Source: Rotaria sordida (taxonomy: Eukaryota > Rotifera > Eurotatoria > Philodinida > Philodinidae). From it: DNA of 64,000 nucleotides. Made by a program: the position numbers and the translations under genes. How positions within the stretch are numbered: position 1 is the stretch's first letter; every line of letters starts with the position of its first letter. Positions 46,601 through 57,896 of the stretch are shown here, one piece after another. The stretch covers positions 79,508 through 143,507 of the forward strand of contig CAJNOL010000412.1 of NCBI GenBank assembly GCA_905250125.1, given 5' to 3'. The notes under the pieces are model-generated. The model had not been told where the DNA came from and did not search any database. It was given only the letters and a program-made list of their open reading frames with translations.

Positions 46601-47162
46601 TTTAAAAAGAGCACAAGCCGATAGCTTTTAATGTGTAGAAATACTTTCCAGAGGGTCAAAAGTAAACAAACACTTTGTCTATAAACTTTCCGATTATCGG
46701 TTACAATCGATTTTCTTTTGTACATTTTTTTTCAAAATTTTCATTGAATTATTCTATTCTTACTTGATTATCAACAATAATATCCACAGCTGCTTGATCA
46801 ATACCCAATGGAGTTATTGTAGTAGTATTAATATTAGTTGTATTTGATGAAGTTCTTGTTACAAGTCGATCTTCTCCATTATTAATAACTAATTGTCTAC
46901 GAAATGGAATTAAACTACTTTGATTACTAGTATTTGTTGTTAATGATGATGATGATGATGATGAACGAATCGCAGCCCAAGAAGTCGTTCGATATAGATC
47001 TTTTGTTTCACTATTTAATGGACATTGTTGATATAATATACGACGATCATAATGTGTAGAATCCATTGATGAACCACCAACTTCATGTCCAATATGAATA
47101 GATATTGATATTTGTAAAAGAAATAATTGTATAATAGCAATATAATAGAATTTTTTATACAT
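40694..47162 (-). CDS. HGSNAT: heparan-alpha-glucosaminide N-acetyltransferase
   Basis: Eight in-phase exons: 46764-47162, 43673-44291, 43403-43620, 42951-43323, 41405-41524, 41254-41346, 41033-41188 and 40694-40956, giving about 746 aa. A signal-like hydrophobic N-terminus (residues ~5-24) is followed by a luminal Ser/Thr/Asn-rich region, then multiple membrane helices. Family hallmarks are L-L-S-L-D-A-F-R-G, I-N-Y-G-G-G-G-Y, the probable active-site His359 in E-H-S-P-W-H-G, A-D-I-V-F-P-L-F-V-W, P-A-G-Y-L-G-P-G, N-C-T-G-G-I-T-G-Y-I-D-R and the C-terminal Y-P-G-T-N-S-I-L-I-Y-I-G-H. HGSNAT carries acetyl groups from cytosolic acetyl-CoA across the lysosomal membrane onto heparan sulfate glucosamine. 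It is longer than the human protein because of an extended N-terminus and an Asn/Thr-rich loop in exon 4. Intron 1 (2.47 kb) and intron 4 (1.4 kb) contain foldback repeats. Confidence 0.94.
41817..42125. repeat. small foldback in HGSNAT intron 4
   Basis: Left TTCCAAGTTTTCGGAAAACT, then TTTCGAATTTTGATCTGAAA and CATATAGAGAACTCAACTAG, pairs with right CTAGTCTGGTTGAGTTCTCT, TTTAGATCAAAATTCGAAAA and TTTTCCAAAAACTTG. The arms are about 85 bp, with a loop of about 130 bp. It has no coding capacity. Confidence 0.65.
45020..45563. repeat. foldback in HGSNAT intron 1
   Basis: GATCATCGAAAATTCATTTA followed by ACAAAATGTTCGTTC (45020-45054) pairs with GAACGAACATTTTGTCGAAT and GACTTTTCGATAATC (about 45529-45563). 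A diverged direct copy of the right half (AAACACTTTGTCTATAAACT then TTCCGATTATCGG) lies near 46668-46700 in the same intron, so the family has inserted or duplicated more than once. Confidence 0.6.
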
Positions 47163-47751
47163 GATGTTTAGTATTCAAAAACAAAAAGAAAACAACAACA
47201 ACAACTTTAACTTGTTAAATTCATAATGTTCAGACTCGATCAACTATCGTTATTGTAAGTATATGCCTATATGATCTTCATTCATTTCTGTTGTTCTCAT
47301 TAGATAACGGAAAAAAAATTTTCGTTCGAAGCGAACACGATAAATCCCAAAATAAACATCGATTCGTCGGCTTTTTTTTTCTTAAGCATTTTTAGTGTTT
47401 ATCGAAAAGTATGACTTTCTTACATTTTTTTATATTAATAAACAAAAAAAAAAAGAAGATCTTATGTTAATTAAAAAAAAATGAAAACGTGCTTATATTC
47501 AATGTCTTCGATAATTCTTTTTTTGTTCATTTTAATGAATAAAAATATTCTTATAATTAATGATTGTACGTTAAGATATTATGAAAGATTGACTTGAGAT
47601 ATGTTTACAATCAAACATAGACTTATGTTGATCAATCGATCGCTTCTAATTGGGGATAGTCAATTGACAAAATGTCTATTGTCAATCTAAATAAATGTTA
47701 AACATGTTGTTATGTGTTTCAATGATGAAGTTTTTTTTTTTTTTTTTTTGT
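47163..47751. other. intergenic: HGSNAT promoter side and 3' flank of the ankyrin gene
   Basis: AT-rich, with a run of about 20 T at 47731-47749 just after the ankyrin gene stop on the minus strand (an A-run in that gene's 3' direction). No other feature is visible. Confidence 0.45.
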
Positions 47752-49011
47752 TTATGATTTTTTTATTAAAATAACTTCTAACATATGATTATCTTTTAAA
47801 CGTTCAACATCACAATCATTTCGTACACGAATACAAGGTAAACGACGTAATTTATCAATATGATCAATATTAAGTTCATGACAAATATTAGATAAAAGTC
47901 GTTCGAATGAACCAGTATTTGGTATTTTATTAAAATCAAATTCAATAAAATCAGTTTCAGATGGATCATCAGCTATACGACATAGAAGTGTTATTGTTTC
48001 TGTATTAATAGATGATAAATTTGTTGTTGGTTGAGATGAAACATAAGGAAATACTGGATGTCGAAGATAATTTGGAACTATTGGAAGAGTTGTAGTGCTT
48101 ATTGATGTAGATGAAACACTATCTAAATTATTAAAAGAATTTTCACTTATTTAAAGTATTGATAGTAGGATAAATATTTTTGAAAAATGCTGTTTTCTTT
48201 AATTAATAATATCTTCTGTGATAGTTTTCTTCATTTTAAATTAATATAATCATGGATATTTCACGTAAAATATGTCGATGATAGAGGAAAATATCCTAGC
48301 AAGCAACATTCCGGTTCCTACTGGAACATCCAATCTAATATCGATGATCACTTTCGACCAAGACGTATATACTATTTTATAGAAAATTACTAAATGATGT
48401 TTGTTTTTTTTTGATAAACAAAACAAAGTTTGAACCAAGGAATATTATTAGAGTTATTATTAAAATATAGAAAGTTCCATTCTTTCTGAAACATCAATTA
48501 GTAATATCTGTCAGTGTCTCAATAAAAACAAATGAATATGTAGAAAAAAAATAATAGATATTTAATCAACAGAAATAATCGACTTCACTATCTGAGAAGA
48601 TTTTAATACATATTGAATTAAGGAAATATCTATCGTTCTTGTTTCTCCATATNNNNNNNNNNNNNNNNNNNNNNNNNNNNNNNNNNNNNNNNNNNNNNNN
48701 NNNNNNNNNNNNNNNNNNNNNNNNNNNNNNNNNNNNNNNNNNNNNNNNNNNNCAAGTAAATATTCTACAACTTGTCTATGATTTCGTTTAGCTGCCCAAT
48801 GTAAAGCTGTCCTAGAAAAGAATAATATATATATATATATATATCATTCATTTTTTTTTTAAATCAAATATCTTTCTTACCATCCATTCATAGCATTTTG
48901 ACTATTAATATTTAAATTTGGTTTATTTGTTAATAAAGTTTGAATTTGATATAGATCACCATTACATGCTAATTCACGTAATAGTTCTTCATCTATTCGT
49001 TCTGAATTCAT
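47752..49011 (-). CDS. ANKRD40: ANKRD40-like ankyrin-repeat protein (interrupted by assembly gap)
   Basis: Exon 1 is 48881-49011 (starting MNSERIDEELLRELACNGDL). Exon 2 begins at 48811 and runs into a 100-N gap at 48653-48752. The last exon is 47752-48122. Across the first splice the sequence reads M-N-G-W-T-A-L-H-W-A-A-K-R-N-H-R-Q-V-V-E-Y-L-L, a close match to the ankyrin repeat of ANKRD40. The last exon begins with a Ser/Thr stretch, then V-P-N-Y-L-R-H-P-V-F-P-Y-V, and ends in a ubiquitin-like region with D-F-I-E-F-D-F and K-L-R-R-L-P, also as in ANKRD40. The middle (end of the ankyrin block and linker) is missing, probably in the gap. The molecular function of the family is poorly defined. 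Reading frame across the gap cannot be checked. Confidence 0.85.
48653..48752. other. assembly gap of 100 N
   Basis: Exactly 100 N, a conventional placeholder, so the true length is unknown. It interrupts exon 2 of the ANKRD40-like gene. Confidence 0.99.
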
Positions 49012-49309
49012 CTTTTTTTCTTCTACATTAAAAAATCATTTTTGGTTATATTTGTAGGTTCTTTTCTTATAACCAATAAAATCCAATGAAAATACCTCCT
49101 TGACATATAACGACAAAAAAACAACAAAGATTCTTAACTCAGATGGAAGCAGATATTGAATAAAAACTTTTATGAAAAAGTTTTATTTAACTTTTAAATT
49201 CAATCTAATTTAATCAGACAAATAAATATTAAAACTTATTTTCTTTTATTTTTGTAATGTAAAAAAGAAAAAAAAATATATATATATTTGTCAATTTACT
49301 ATAAATAAA

Positions 49310-51386
49310 TTAATACAAAATAGCAGTATCATCTCTGAATTGTCCTCTATATGCTTTACGCATTAATGTTGTATTTGAATATTTATTTATTCGATTATGA
49401 TTTGTTTCTAATGGATTTTCATTTATTGTTATAATTGATGGTGGTGTTATGGAACGACAATAATCAAATGGTAATGGATCATTTGTTTGACGACAACTTT
49501 GAGAATATCTTAAAGGATTTGTTGATCTTTGTTCATGTTTTAAAGATAGACCATGATTAAGTTCATTTAAAATACGAAAATTTAAAGCATTTAATTGTTG
49601 ATAAGATTGAATATCTGTAATTGGATTAGGTATTGGTGTCGATAGAACTGATGATGATGATGATGACATATAAATAGGTTCAGTTGTTGGATTAGTATAA
49701 CAACTAAATATTAAAAAAAAAATTTTCTTAATCCATCGAGATATTGAATGAAATGAAAAAACAAAAACCAATATGTTGCAAGTAGATTCTCTTGTAAGGT
49801 GGATACGTATACGATTATTTATTAAAATTTCGTTTAGAAGAAAAAAAAACTACTTTATCTAATGGAAAACTCAAAAATAATTTTTATCCTCGTTTGATAT
49901 AGAAAATACTTCATATATTCTTAATCTTGTCTTATGTGAAAAGCAAGACATAACAGATGTTTATGTATAGTCATATAACAAATGATATGCTTTCTTTTAA
50001 CAGAGCCCGCCTCCCCTTCCGCGCTTCGTGCAATAGTGAAACCAGAATTTTGGGTTAGGAGAGGTTAAGCGTTCCCTCTGACTTCGCCATTGATTTCGTC
50101 ACTCAAAATTTTTACTTTTTTGTAGCTATTGTAACGCAATGGAAATAGTGAATCGCGTTTCTCTCAAAATAACTTTTTCATGAAAATGAAAATTGCAGAA
50201 ACATCTTCGTTTCTTCGATCTAATACGTCCGATCTCGCTGAAATTTTTTTTTATACATTTACTATACATTGTTTGAAATGGATATTTGTTTTTTGTTTCA
50301 AAAAAAAAAATTGTTCTGCTTATTTTTGATAGCTCTTACAAAGAAGCCTGTAAAAAATTTTCAGCTCGATAGAATACAGTATGTCGGAGAAATGGGGAAG
50401 TCCTTTTTCATCATTGTGATCCCAATATCTCATAGAAGACGGCATTTGGAAACTTTAAATCTATGACAACTTTTATTCTACTCATCAAGATCTACTTGTC
50501 CTGAAAATTTCAATATTTTCTGATGATTATATTTTATGCAATTTTAATGGTTGAAATCTTTTCTGACTGAAAAATCAAAAGTTTTTTTTTTTTGTTGAAT
50601 TGGATTTGAAGATTTTAGACTTGATAGTTATGAGTAATGGATGTTATCAAATTATTTTGATAGGATGATTTCAATGCAGTAGTTTCATCAAGCTTAAAAT
50701 CTCGAACAAGATAAATAATTCTGTCAGTGAAATGTACGGCTGAAACTAATTACTAATTATTCTTCAATCATATCGTATGAATAATTTTAGCTTTAAGCTA
50801 TTTTTAATGTTTAAATCAATAAAATCTAATTATTTGATTTGAGAATAATATTATTAAGGGAAAAAATTTCTAATAGATCTCTCGATTAAATAACTAACTG
50901 AATATGTTAATAGATATTGTAAAAGAATTTATTTCATCCATATTTTCTTTTTTTTTTTTTATAAATAGTGTACATCAATTTTTTTTGTTACCGATCAAAA
51001 TGATTTGTTCTTGTTGTTGACAATGTATTTTCATAATGCCATATATTAGTTGTTAATAAGGATTCAAGATGAAGTAATTTATCTAAATTTCTTACATTTT
51101 GATTAATTAAATGTGGTGAATCAAATGATAATGATATTGATGAATCATTTGTATTAAATCTTCGTTTTCTTTTCTTTTGTTTATTACTATAATATTTATT
51201 TATAAATACATTGTGTGAACGTTCATATTGTTGTCGACGTAATATAGAAGGATTTTTATTGCGATTTATTAAATTTGATTTACGACGGAGAATAAACCAA
51301 ATTATGAAACAAAAAATTACAATAATTAATATAAAACCAATAATGCTAAAGACTACGGTGATAATTATTTTATTACGTTCATCCAT
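49310..51386 (-). CDS. single-pass membrane protein of unknown function (two-exon prediction)
   Basis: Exon A is 50992-51386 and exon B is 49310-49703. Splicing at CG|GTAACA and TTTAG|TTG keeps frame (D-R-C-Y-T-N-P) and gives about 262 aa. Residues ~7-33 are one strong membrane helix (I-I-I-T-V-V-F-S-I-I-G-F-I-L-I-I-V-I-F), followed by a basic juxtamembrane stretch (R-R-K) and a K-K-R-K-R-R cluster at about 73-78, so the long hydrophilic tail is probably cytosolic. Exon B is Ser/Pro/Asn-rich with a poly-Ser run. The 1.29-kb intron is long for this genome and may contain inserted sequence. If the splice is wrong, exon A alone would be a 132-aa protein ending at 50988. No family is recognised. 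Confidence 0.55.
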
Positions 51387-52626
51387 TTATTAATAGAAAG
51401 ACATAAGTAATAATAATAAATCTAAAAATTGATATTCTATTTACAAAGAATTGTTCATGAATAAGTAGATTTTTGTATATGTTCTTGTTCTTGAGTTAAA
51501 CAAAAGTATAAAATACTCTAACAAGAAGAAGAGAAAGAAAGAAAAAATGATTTGAACTTAGTTTATGTACAAGTGTATTGTCGTGACAATTTTTTTCTCT
51601 TCTATCCGTAGGCGTACATTTACAGAGACTCTCTATGATGTATGTAAAGTTTTGTTACTTGAACAAATTCATCTGATGTTAATCTGCATAAAGAGAACAG
51701 AAAAAAAAAAAGAAGTAGAAAAGATTATCATGCAATATAACACTACTGTATAATAAATAAAAATTACAATATAATTTTAGTAATCCTATTAAATTGAGCA
51801 AATATAATAAATAAGGTACCAAAAACGTATGCGTTGATTATACTTTCTGTTCCTTTACATTTTGTCTCCATGAAAAAATTTCTTTATTTAAATTGATAAA
51901 ACAGCATGGATTTATTCGAACAATTTGTTTATTTATTTTCTCAATTCCTTTTTTTTTTTCTTTAAGTGAAAGAAATAACAAATACGATTGAAAGCAAACA
52001 ATAAAAGAAGTAGTGCTCACCTAATGTCATCAATGTCTTCAGTATAAGACCATCGAAGGTTAAAGAACTGTATAAATCAAATAAAAATGAAGAGAAAAGA
52101 ATCATTGAAGAAAAAGAGTTTTTTTTTTTCCTTTATCCAATAGTACGACAAATAAATGTTTTAACAACATCAGATTGTTAGCAAATATGAATATTGAAAT
52201 AGTTATATAGATACCAATTAACAATAATATTGAATATTTAAAAATACTAATTAATAATAGATGTATTCATGTTTAATACATCTGTAAAATATTTGTTATT
52301 AATTCTAGTTATTGTGTGATAGTCATGGAAGTGATGACAATCATATAATCTGCATTTCTATATATACCTTTTTCTTTAATCTGATAAGATTTTTCAGTTT
52401 TCTGGCTTTTTTTAATAAATGATCTTCAATAAACAGAATCTATCTAAATTTTTATTGTTTTTATTTATCCTTTCACTCAAATATTGATATTTTCTTTTTT
52501 ATTTGTTTACTTTTGTCATATAAAATTCTATTCGAATGAATTTTATTTTTTCTTCATATGTCATCTATTAAATATATTTGCTTTTTACCAAGAAAAAAAA
52601 ACAAAGAAAAAAGAAAAAAGACAAAT
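51387..52626. other. intergenic, no gene seen
   Basis: AT-rich, with only short low-complexity frames. The 3' part, from about 52478, is shared with the downstream RING-gene duplicate. Confidence 0.5.
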
Positions 52627-53830
52627 TCATATCAATGTATAATCATTTTTCTTCAATGTCGATTTCGTTTTTTTTTTATTGTCACGTAATTTTTTAACAC
52701 CTTTAGCTAAAAGTAAACCACCAACTACACCAACAAGAGCAGCAGCTACTGGTTTTACATAATTCGAATATTTAATAGCATCATCATCATCATCTTCTTC
52801 TTCTTCTGTTTTTTGCAATTTTTCTATACGATCTTGAATTTGTTGATTATAATCAGGTGGACGTTCAGGTGTTGTTGTACCATATTTACGTTCAATTATA
52901 TCACGTACAATATAATTTCCTGGTAAACTATCAATTGAATTATTAATTAAATTTGATCTTCGACGACATATTGGACCTATTTTAATAGATAATAATATGA
53001 GAATTCAAACAGACAAAATAAAAATATTTACAATCAATTGCATTTGATGTACGTAATATGCTTGATGATGGTGATGCTAGATGTACTTTTAAACAATTGG
53101 CACAAAATGTATGTTGACAATCAAGAACTTTAGGATCATGAAAGATTTCCAAACAAATTGGACATTGAAGAAGATCATCAATATTAGAAGCTGTAGCCAT
53201 GGAGAATTTTTATTATTTACTAAAAAGAAATAGAAATAAAAGAATTTATATTAGATGTTTATTTTTGGAACATTTTAAATATTGAAAAAGTATGATTCAT
53301 AAACAAGATGAATAATTCTAATGAGAAATATAAGTTTGCAAAAGTAAACATCTGTTGAATTTGACAGAGGATTTTTTTTTTCAATAAACTAAGATGTTTT
53401 TACTCTTCGAATGAATTTCAACAATTATCGATATTCTCTTTGAAAGTCTTACCGAAAATGAGTCTGATTAACTTGAATTAAAATATAAAATCTATATGTC
53501 ACTTGTCATAAGTTAGTAGTTACACATAAATCGATGAGTCATCATGACTACATCTAGAAAAGGAAAAAAAAAGTATGTGAGATAAAAAAGAAAACAAAAA
53601 GTATGCCAAACAGAAATGTAATCAAAATTTTGCATAGTTAGCTTTATACATGTTCTTTTTCTATATTATATATCTGTATGTACTTAATATTACAATTCAA
53701 GTCTTCTTTACATCCGATAATAGGATGTGTTTTTTTTTCTCTGTTATATAATATTACTTTAGATATTTACTAGCGTTTCAGTTTAATTTAGTAAGCCTGT
53801 AAATGATCAATCACATCTCGTTAGATTGGC
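52478..53830. repeat. segmental duplication unit, copy 1 (partner 57897-59108)
   Basis: This segment and 57897-59108 are direct copies covering the RING gene and both flanks. Outside the gene, the left edge shares ATATTGATATTTTCTTTTTT and the right flank shares TTCAACAATTATCGATATTC and later GATCAATCACAT-TCGTTAGA. Exons are nearly identical while the flanks are diverged and contain indels. Confidence 0.85.
52627..53200 (-). CDS. RING-finger membrane protein, copy 1
   Basis: Two exons, 53032-53200 and 52627-52976, with a 55-bp intron, give 172 aa. Residues ~9-62 form a C3HC4 RING: L-Q-C-P-I-C-L-E-I-F, then C-Q-H-T-F-C-A-N-C, and, across the splice, D-C-P-I-C-R-R-R. All expected zinc ligands are present. 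The C-terminal part has an acidic Glu/Asp run and one hydrophobic segment (P-V-A-A-A-L-V-G-V-V-G-G-L-L-L-A-K-G), then a Lys-rich end. The likely role is a membrane-anchored E3 ubiquitin ligase; the RING resembles that of TRIM-type proteins, but no B-box is present. A second copy lies 5.4 kb away. Confidence 0.85.
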
Positions 53831-54131
53831 ATATATGTTTAGATAGTTTATTTTAAATTTATCTAGTCTTGGTGTATTTTTGGTAAATATCTGTCTTAGT
53901 TATTTATTTATTCATTTTATCCTTCTTTTAAGAACACTTATTTATGTGTTTATTGGATTCAGTTGTTTTTTTAGTATTGAAACACCAATTATCTATTATA
54001 TAAATATATGGAAATAATAATAAAAAAAAACTTGCATACTATTTTTGAATAGAACCTCTGATATTCACGGTTATTAATATAATACGACTAAAATATTGAG
54101 CAAAGATGTATGTTTAAATAAAATACAAACT
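53201..54131. other. 5' flank of RING copy 1
   Basis: No gene seen. The first ~630 bp belongs to the duplicated unit; the rest is AT-rich single-copy-looking DNA. Confidence 0.45.
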
Positions 54132-54440
54132 TCAGTTTTTGAGATCTGATGTAATCATTCTTTCAACTACTTTAGCATCTCTACCTGTTTGAAGTCTTTC
54201 ATTTTTTTCCCGAACGGATAAAAGAATTGTATAAGTAAAAACTACATCGTTATGAATAAGAGTTGCTACATGAAATATCAAACGAAAAAGCAAATGACAG
54301 ATGGTAAAACGATTTATTACAGTTTCATGTGTCGCACATTTTAGATAATAGCAATCTGATATGAAAAATAAGGTAATAAATGCCAGAACAACAACGATAA
54401 ACTTTATTTTCGAGGCGTTAAAAACATTTTTTTTTATCAT
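54132..54440 (-). CDS. possible small membrane protein or fragment (102 aa)
   Basis: A single open frame with an N-terminal hydrophobic segment (I-K-F-I-V-V-V-L-A-F-I-T-L-F-F-I at ~13-28) and a second moderately hydrophobic stretch near 48-75, then a charged C-terminus (R-E-K-N-E-R-L-Q-T-G-R-D). Composition is more protein-like than neighbouring random frames, but no domain, intron or homolog is recognised. It could be a small membrane protein, a broken receptor-like gene or chance. Confidence 0.25.
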   Translation of the reverse strand: MIKKNVFNASKIKFIVVVLAFITLFFISDCYYLKCATHETVINRFTICHLLFRLIFHVATLIHNDVVFTYTILLSVREKNERLQTGRDAKVVERMITSDLKN

Positions 54441-55292
54441 TGATATTCATCAAAAAGATTTACTATTCCATTTTTTGAAAAATTGAAGTAATTTCATAAT
54501 CTTTAGTTTTAATAATGACTTAGTTTCATTGATACCTTGGGTTACGAAGATGTTATTATATGATCTTTATTTAAGCATAACACAACTGAAACAATCTTGC
54601 TTTAACAATTGAATCACAAGATGAACAAAAAACATAACAAAAAATGAAAGACATATTACACAGTACAAAAAAAAGCGCACACATTTCACAAATTACTTTT
54701 ATGTTAAATCTTATTGTCTACGATTTTTAACATCATCCATGTAAGATCAACTCACATTCCACCAGCCGATGCCATTATTATACTTCTCAATAGGAACATC
54801 TCTTAATAAAAAAATAATATGACAATCATTTAAATAATCTTCTCGTATGAATTTGTACATATGTGCTCGAAATTCATTTACCTAGAACGATATTCAAGTG
54901 AATATAACACTGATTTTGTTAGACCCGTATCCGATAGATTTTCTAATATGTTCATTAACTTACTAAAACAATCCCTTATCTGTAAAAACGATCTGATATT
55001 TATACCAGATAAAATCAACGGTTGGATATTCTAACGATATCATAATATTCTAGGAAAAAACCTGAGATATCACATCAAAGAAGAAAAACTACAGAGGAAA
55101 CAACCAAGAAAACATATAAGGGAAAATATTGGACTGAACGAAAGAAAAGAATCATCTATATGATAATAGTGTATATGTAAAGAAAGAGAACGAATGAACA
55201 TATATGGATAAAACCATTATGGCATATCTAGGTACATGCCATAACAGATTTATATGGCAATACCAACCCTTGAAATAGAATTAGACAGCTCT
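54441..55292. other. intergenic, no gene seen
   Basis: AT-rich single-copy-looking DNA with no supported feature. Confidence 0.4.
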
Positions 55293-55583
55293 TCATCGTT
55301 GTTGGAGTCCTACATTATCGTCACAATCGGCACTATCTGATGCTTGTGTTAAACATTCATCGAATTTGTCCTTCTTAATAATAAACAACGTGAACGCAGA
55401 ATAGAAGACGAAAGTAAATCTTATGGTGTCAAAATTGAAGTAACGCATTAGACGTTCCAATAATTTTCGTATAAATGGCCAAGTAATGGGAACATCAGAT
55501 GGATGAAGTATTGTGGTTGACCTGCTTTGAATGTCACAGTGTACAAGTTTGATATTAGTGTCGATTGCTACTTTTATGACGAT
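55293..55583 (-). pseudogene. coding-looking exon or gene fragment without a start
   Basis: The minus strand is open for 96 codons before a TGA at 55293-55295 and is bounded upstream by a TGA at 55584-55586. The translation is well balanced: R-S-T-T-I-L-H-P-S-D-V-P-I-T-W-P-F, then K-L-L-E-R-L-M-R-Y-F-N-F, a hydrophobic F-V-F-Y-S-A-F-T-L-F-I-I and an acidic, Cys-containing end. The first Met is at 55448, which would leave only 51 aa. TTATTTCAG just upstream could be an acceptor, but the sequence after it hits a stop in this frame. Probably a terminal exon or relic; the family is unknown. Confidence 0.35.
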
Positions 55584-57896
55584 TCAGTTCGCCTGAAATA
55601 ACATGGAATATTGAAAATAGTTGGCTCTATGAGAGTTGATTATGTGTTTGAACTCATCAATAGTCATTTATTTTTATATATTTCTTATGCACAAGATCAG
55701 ACACACTTTTATTTTTTGTCCATCTAACGACCATGAGAAAAGGAATAAAATGTTGGTCTGCGTATGTATTAAATATGCATATCGTCTCTGTTTCAACATA
55801 CCATTCCTGTATATACTTGAGTTTATGTTACTATATGTTCGATCAATTTCGACGTTGTTTTGTACGTACTTATGTAGAATGAGGCTATGTACGTATCATA
55901 GATGTTCATTGAGGCTGAGAATCTGCCGCGATGGTATTCAAGAAAATGTTTCAATTTTCAATACCATGGCTGGTTTAAACTAAAACTGTTGTTGCTAATA
56001 AAGTGAAAAAAGCAGTATTGGTGTCTCTTTTATATATTGAGAGGCGGGATCGTTATAATCGAAGTAGTACAATAAAAATCTTTTCTTCTGTCATTTATCG
56101 CTATTTCTTATAAAAACGATAATTTCAAGCATAGATGTACATACATCAAAGTATGAACGAATGCGCTTTTCATTTCTCTTTTCTGTATTTCAATGTATGA
56201 AGTCTAATATTATTCTTCAATAGAATATTGTATCCTAAGAATAACATACGAATATTTTTCATTTTGTTTTCTATAAAATTTGTACATACTTCAAAATGAA
56301 TTAAATGATGATAATAATAATTAAAACTATACTCGATTCGTAAGATTTCAATATTGATCACTTAATAACAAATTATATATATTATGTTTCTAAGTGAATA
56401 AAGCATTTCTTTGTTTTTCTTTTGCATTATGAGAAATATCTTATAAAAACCTTTTTTTTTTCTATCCTTTAAAGAAATCTTCTATTTCATATTTTAAAGT
56501 TTCAATCGTAAATGTTAAAAAACGATGAAATTTCACAAAAGAAAGATTTCAAGAATGGAATTTTTTCATAGTCGATACTCTAAACAGAGAGCAATCATAT
56601 TGATTGAAAGTTCAACTTATAAGATCAAATTCTTTAGAGTTTTTCTTGATTTTATCGAGATCAATTTGCACTAATGACCAGAATGTTCATAGAGTTTTCT
56701 TATACTAATTACATTTCTTTAATTTAATTTTTGCTAAATCAATAATTTATTTCTAAATATTTGTTCTCTTGTTTTCAACAACAATAGATTTCAGAATAAT
56801 TGAGAGATTAATATTTAATAATAAAAGAGAAAATTCAATTTCTTGCACTTAAACATAATAGAATATAAAATATTTCGTTATTGTTTTGTCGTACTTGATA
56901 TTCTTGGTGATTCTGTTTCTAGTAATAACTAGATAACAAATAGAGAAAATCAATTATTAGTATTGAATACTTAAATGTACTCTTCATTCGTCATACGGTC
57001 GATCAAGATTTCCACATTTTTTTTATATGATTTTTATTAGTATTATTTACTAATTGAAAAAAATTCGAGTATCTTCTAGAATAATGACTTCTGACGATTA
57101 CTGCTGAGGTCGATGACCAAGAAATTCATTTGATGAACTAGAAATACAAAGAAATTCGAATTCTAAATTTCATTTTATTTATTTGACGTTAGTGTAGTAG
57201 CTGTTTGCCAGCAATTTTTTGTGTTCTTATGCACATAGAAGAAGAAAGACTTGAATAAGCATGATAGAAGAAAATATATTTAAAATATTGTTTTATTTAC
57301 AATAACATCTCGTTCATTTTTAATAATTCGATTCTAATTAGTTTCATTTGAAATCAAGTCATAAAATTAAAAAATGTTCGCATTATGTATTATAAGTTAA
57401 AACTCAGTAACATGTTCATCTATAGTAAATTAATGTTTGTTAGTTTCGATTATTTACTAAAGTAGTCAATGGAATCAGTTTTGCAAACGTTAGAAATTAT
57501 CTTTATTCGAAAAATGAATAATAAGAACGGTGTGGGTGTGAGACATGAGAAGATTCAGTTCCGTAGCTACTCATATGTACTCAGACTCGAATTCCTGATG
57601 TATTTTTGCATGTTGATTCTGAAAATCATGCTTGTTGTCAATAAAAAAAACAACAACTTTTAATAATTAAAATCTAGAAATCTTAACCGTTTTTGAGCAT
57701 TATATGTGAAAGAGACTCCATTCTAAAAGTAGTAATTTTTCACTAATACTGAAAATGTCCAATATCTGGCTGTGCTATCTCATATGATCATATTTCTCAC
57801 AACAAAAAAATAATTTGAAAAAAAAACACTAACAGAGGAGGAGGTATAAGCCATAGAAAAAGCATCATATTATTTGATTGTTTGAAACTTGTTATT
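55584..57896. other. intergenic, no gene seen
   Basis: About 2.3 kb of AT-rich DNA. A plus-strand frame at 55636-55983 has Cys-rich but not domain-like sequence and no supporting splice structure. Nothing else is supported. Confidence 0.45.

Noticed and set aside
55636..55983. Plus-strand 115-codon frame, Cys-rich
   Set aside because: No recognisable domain, no splice signals and composition close to random for the region.
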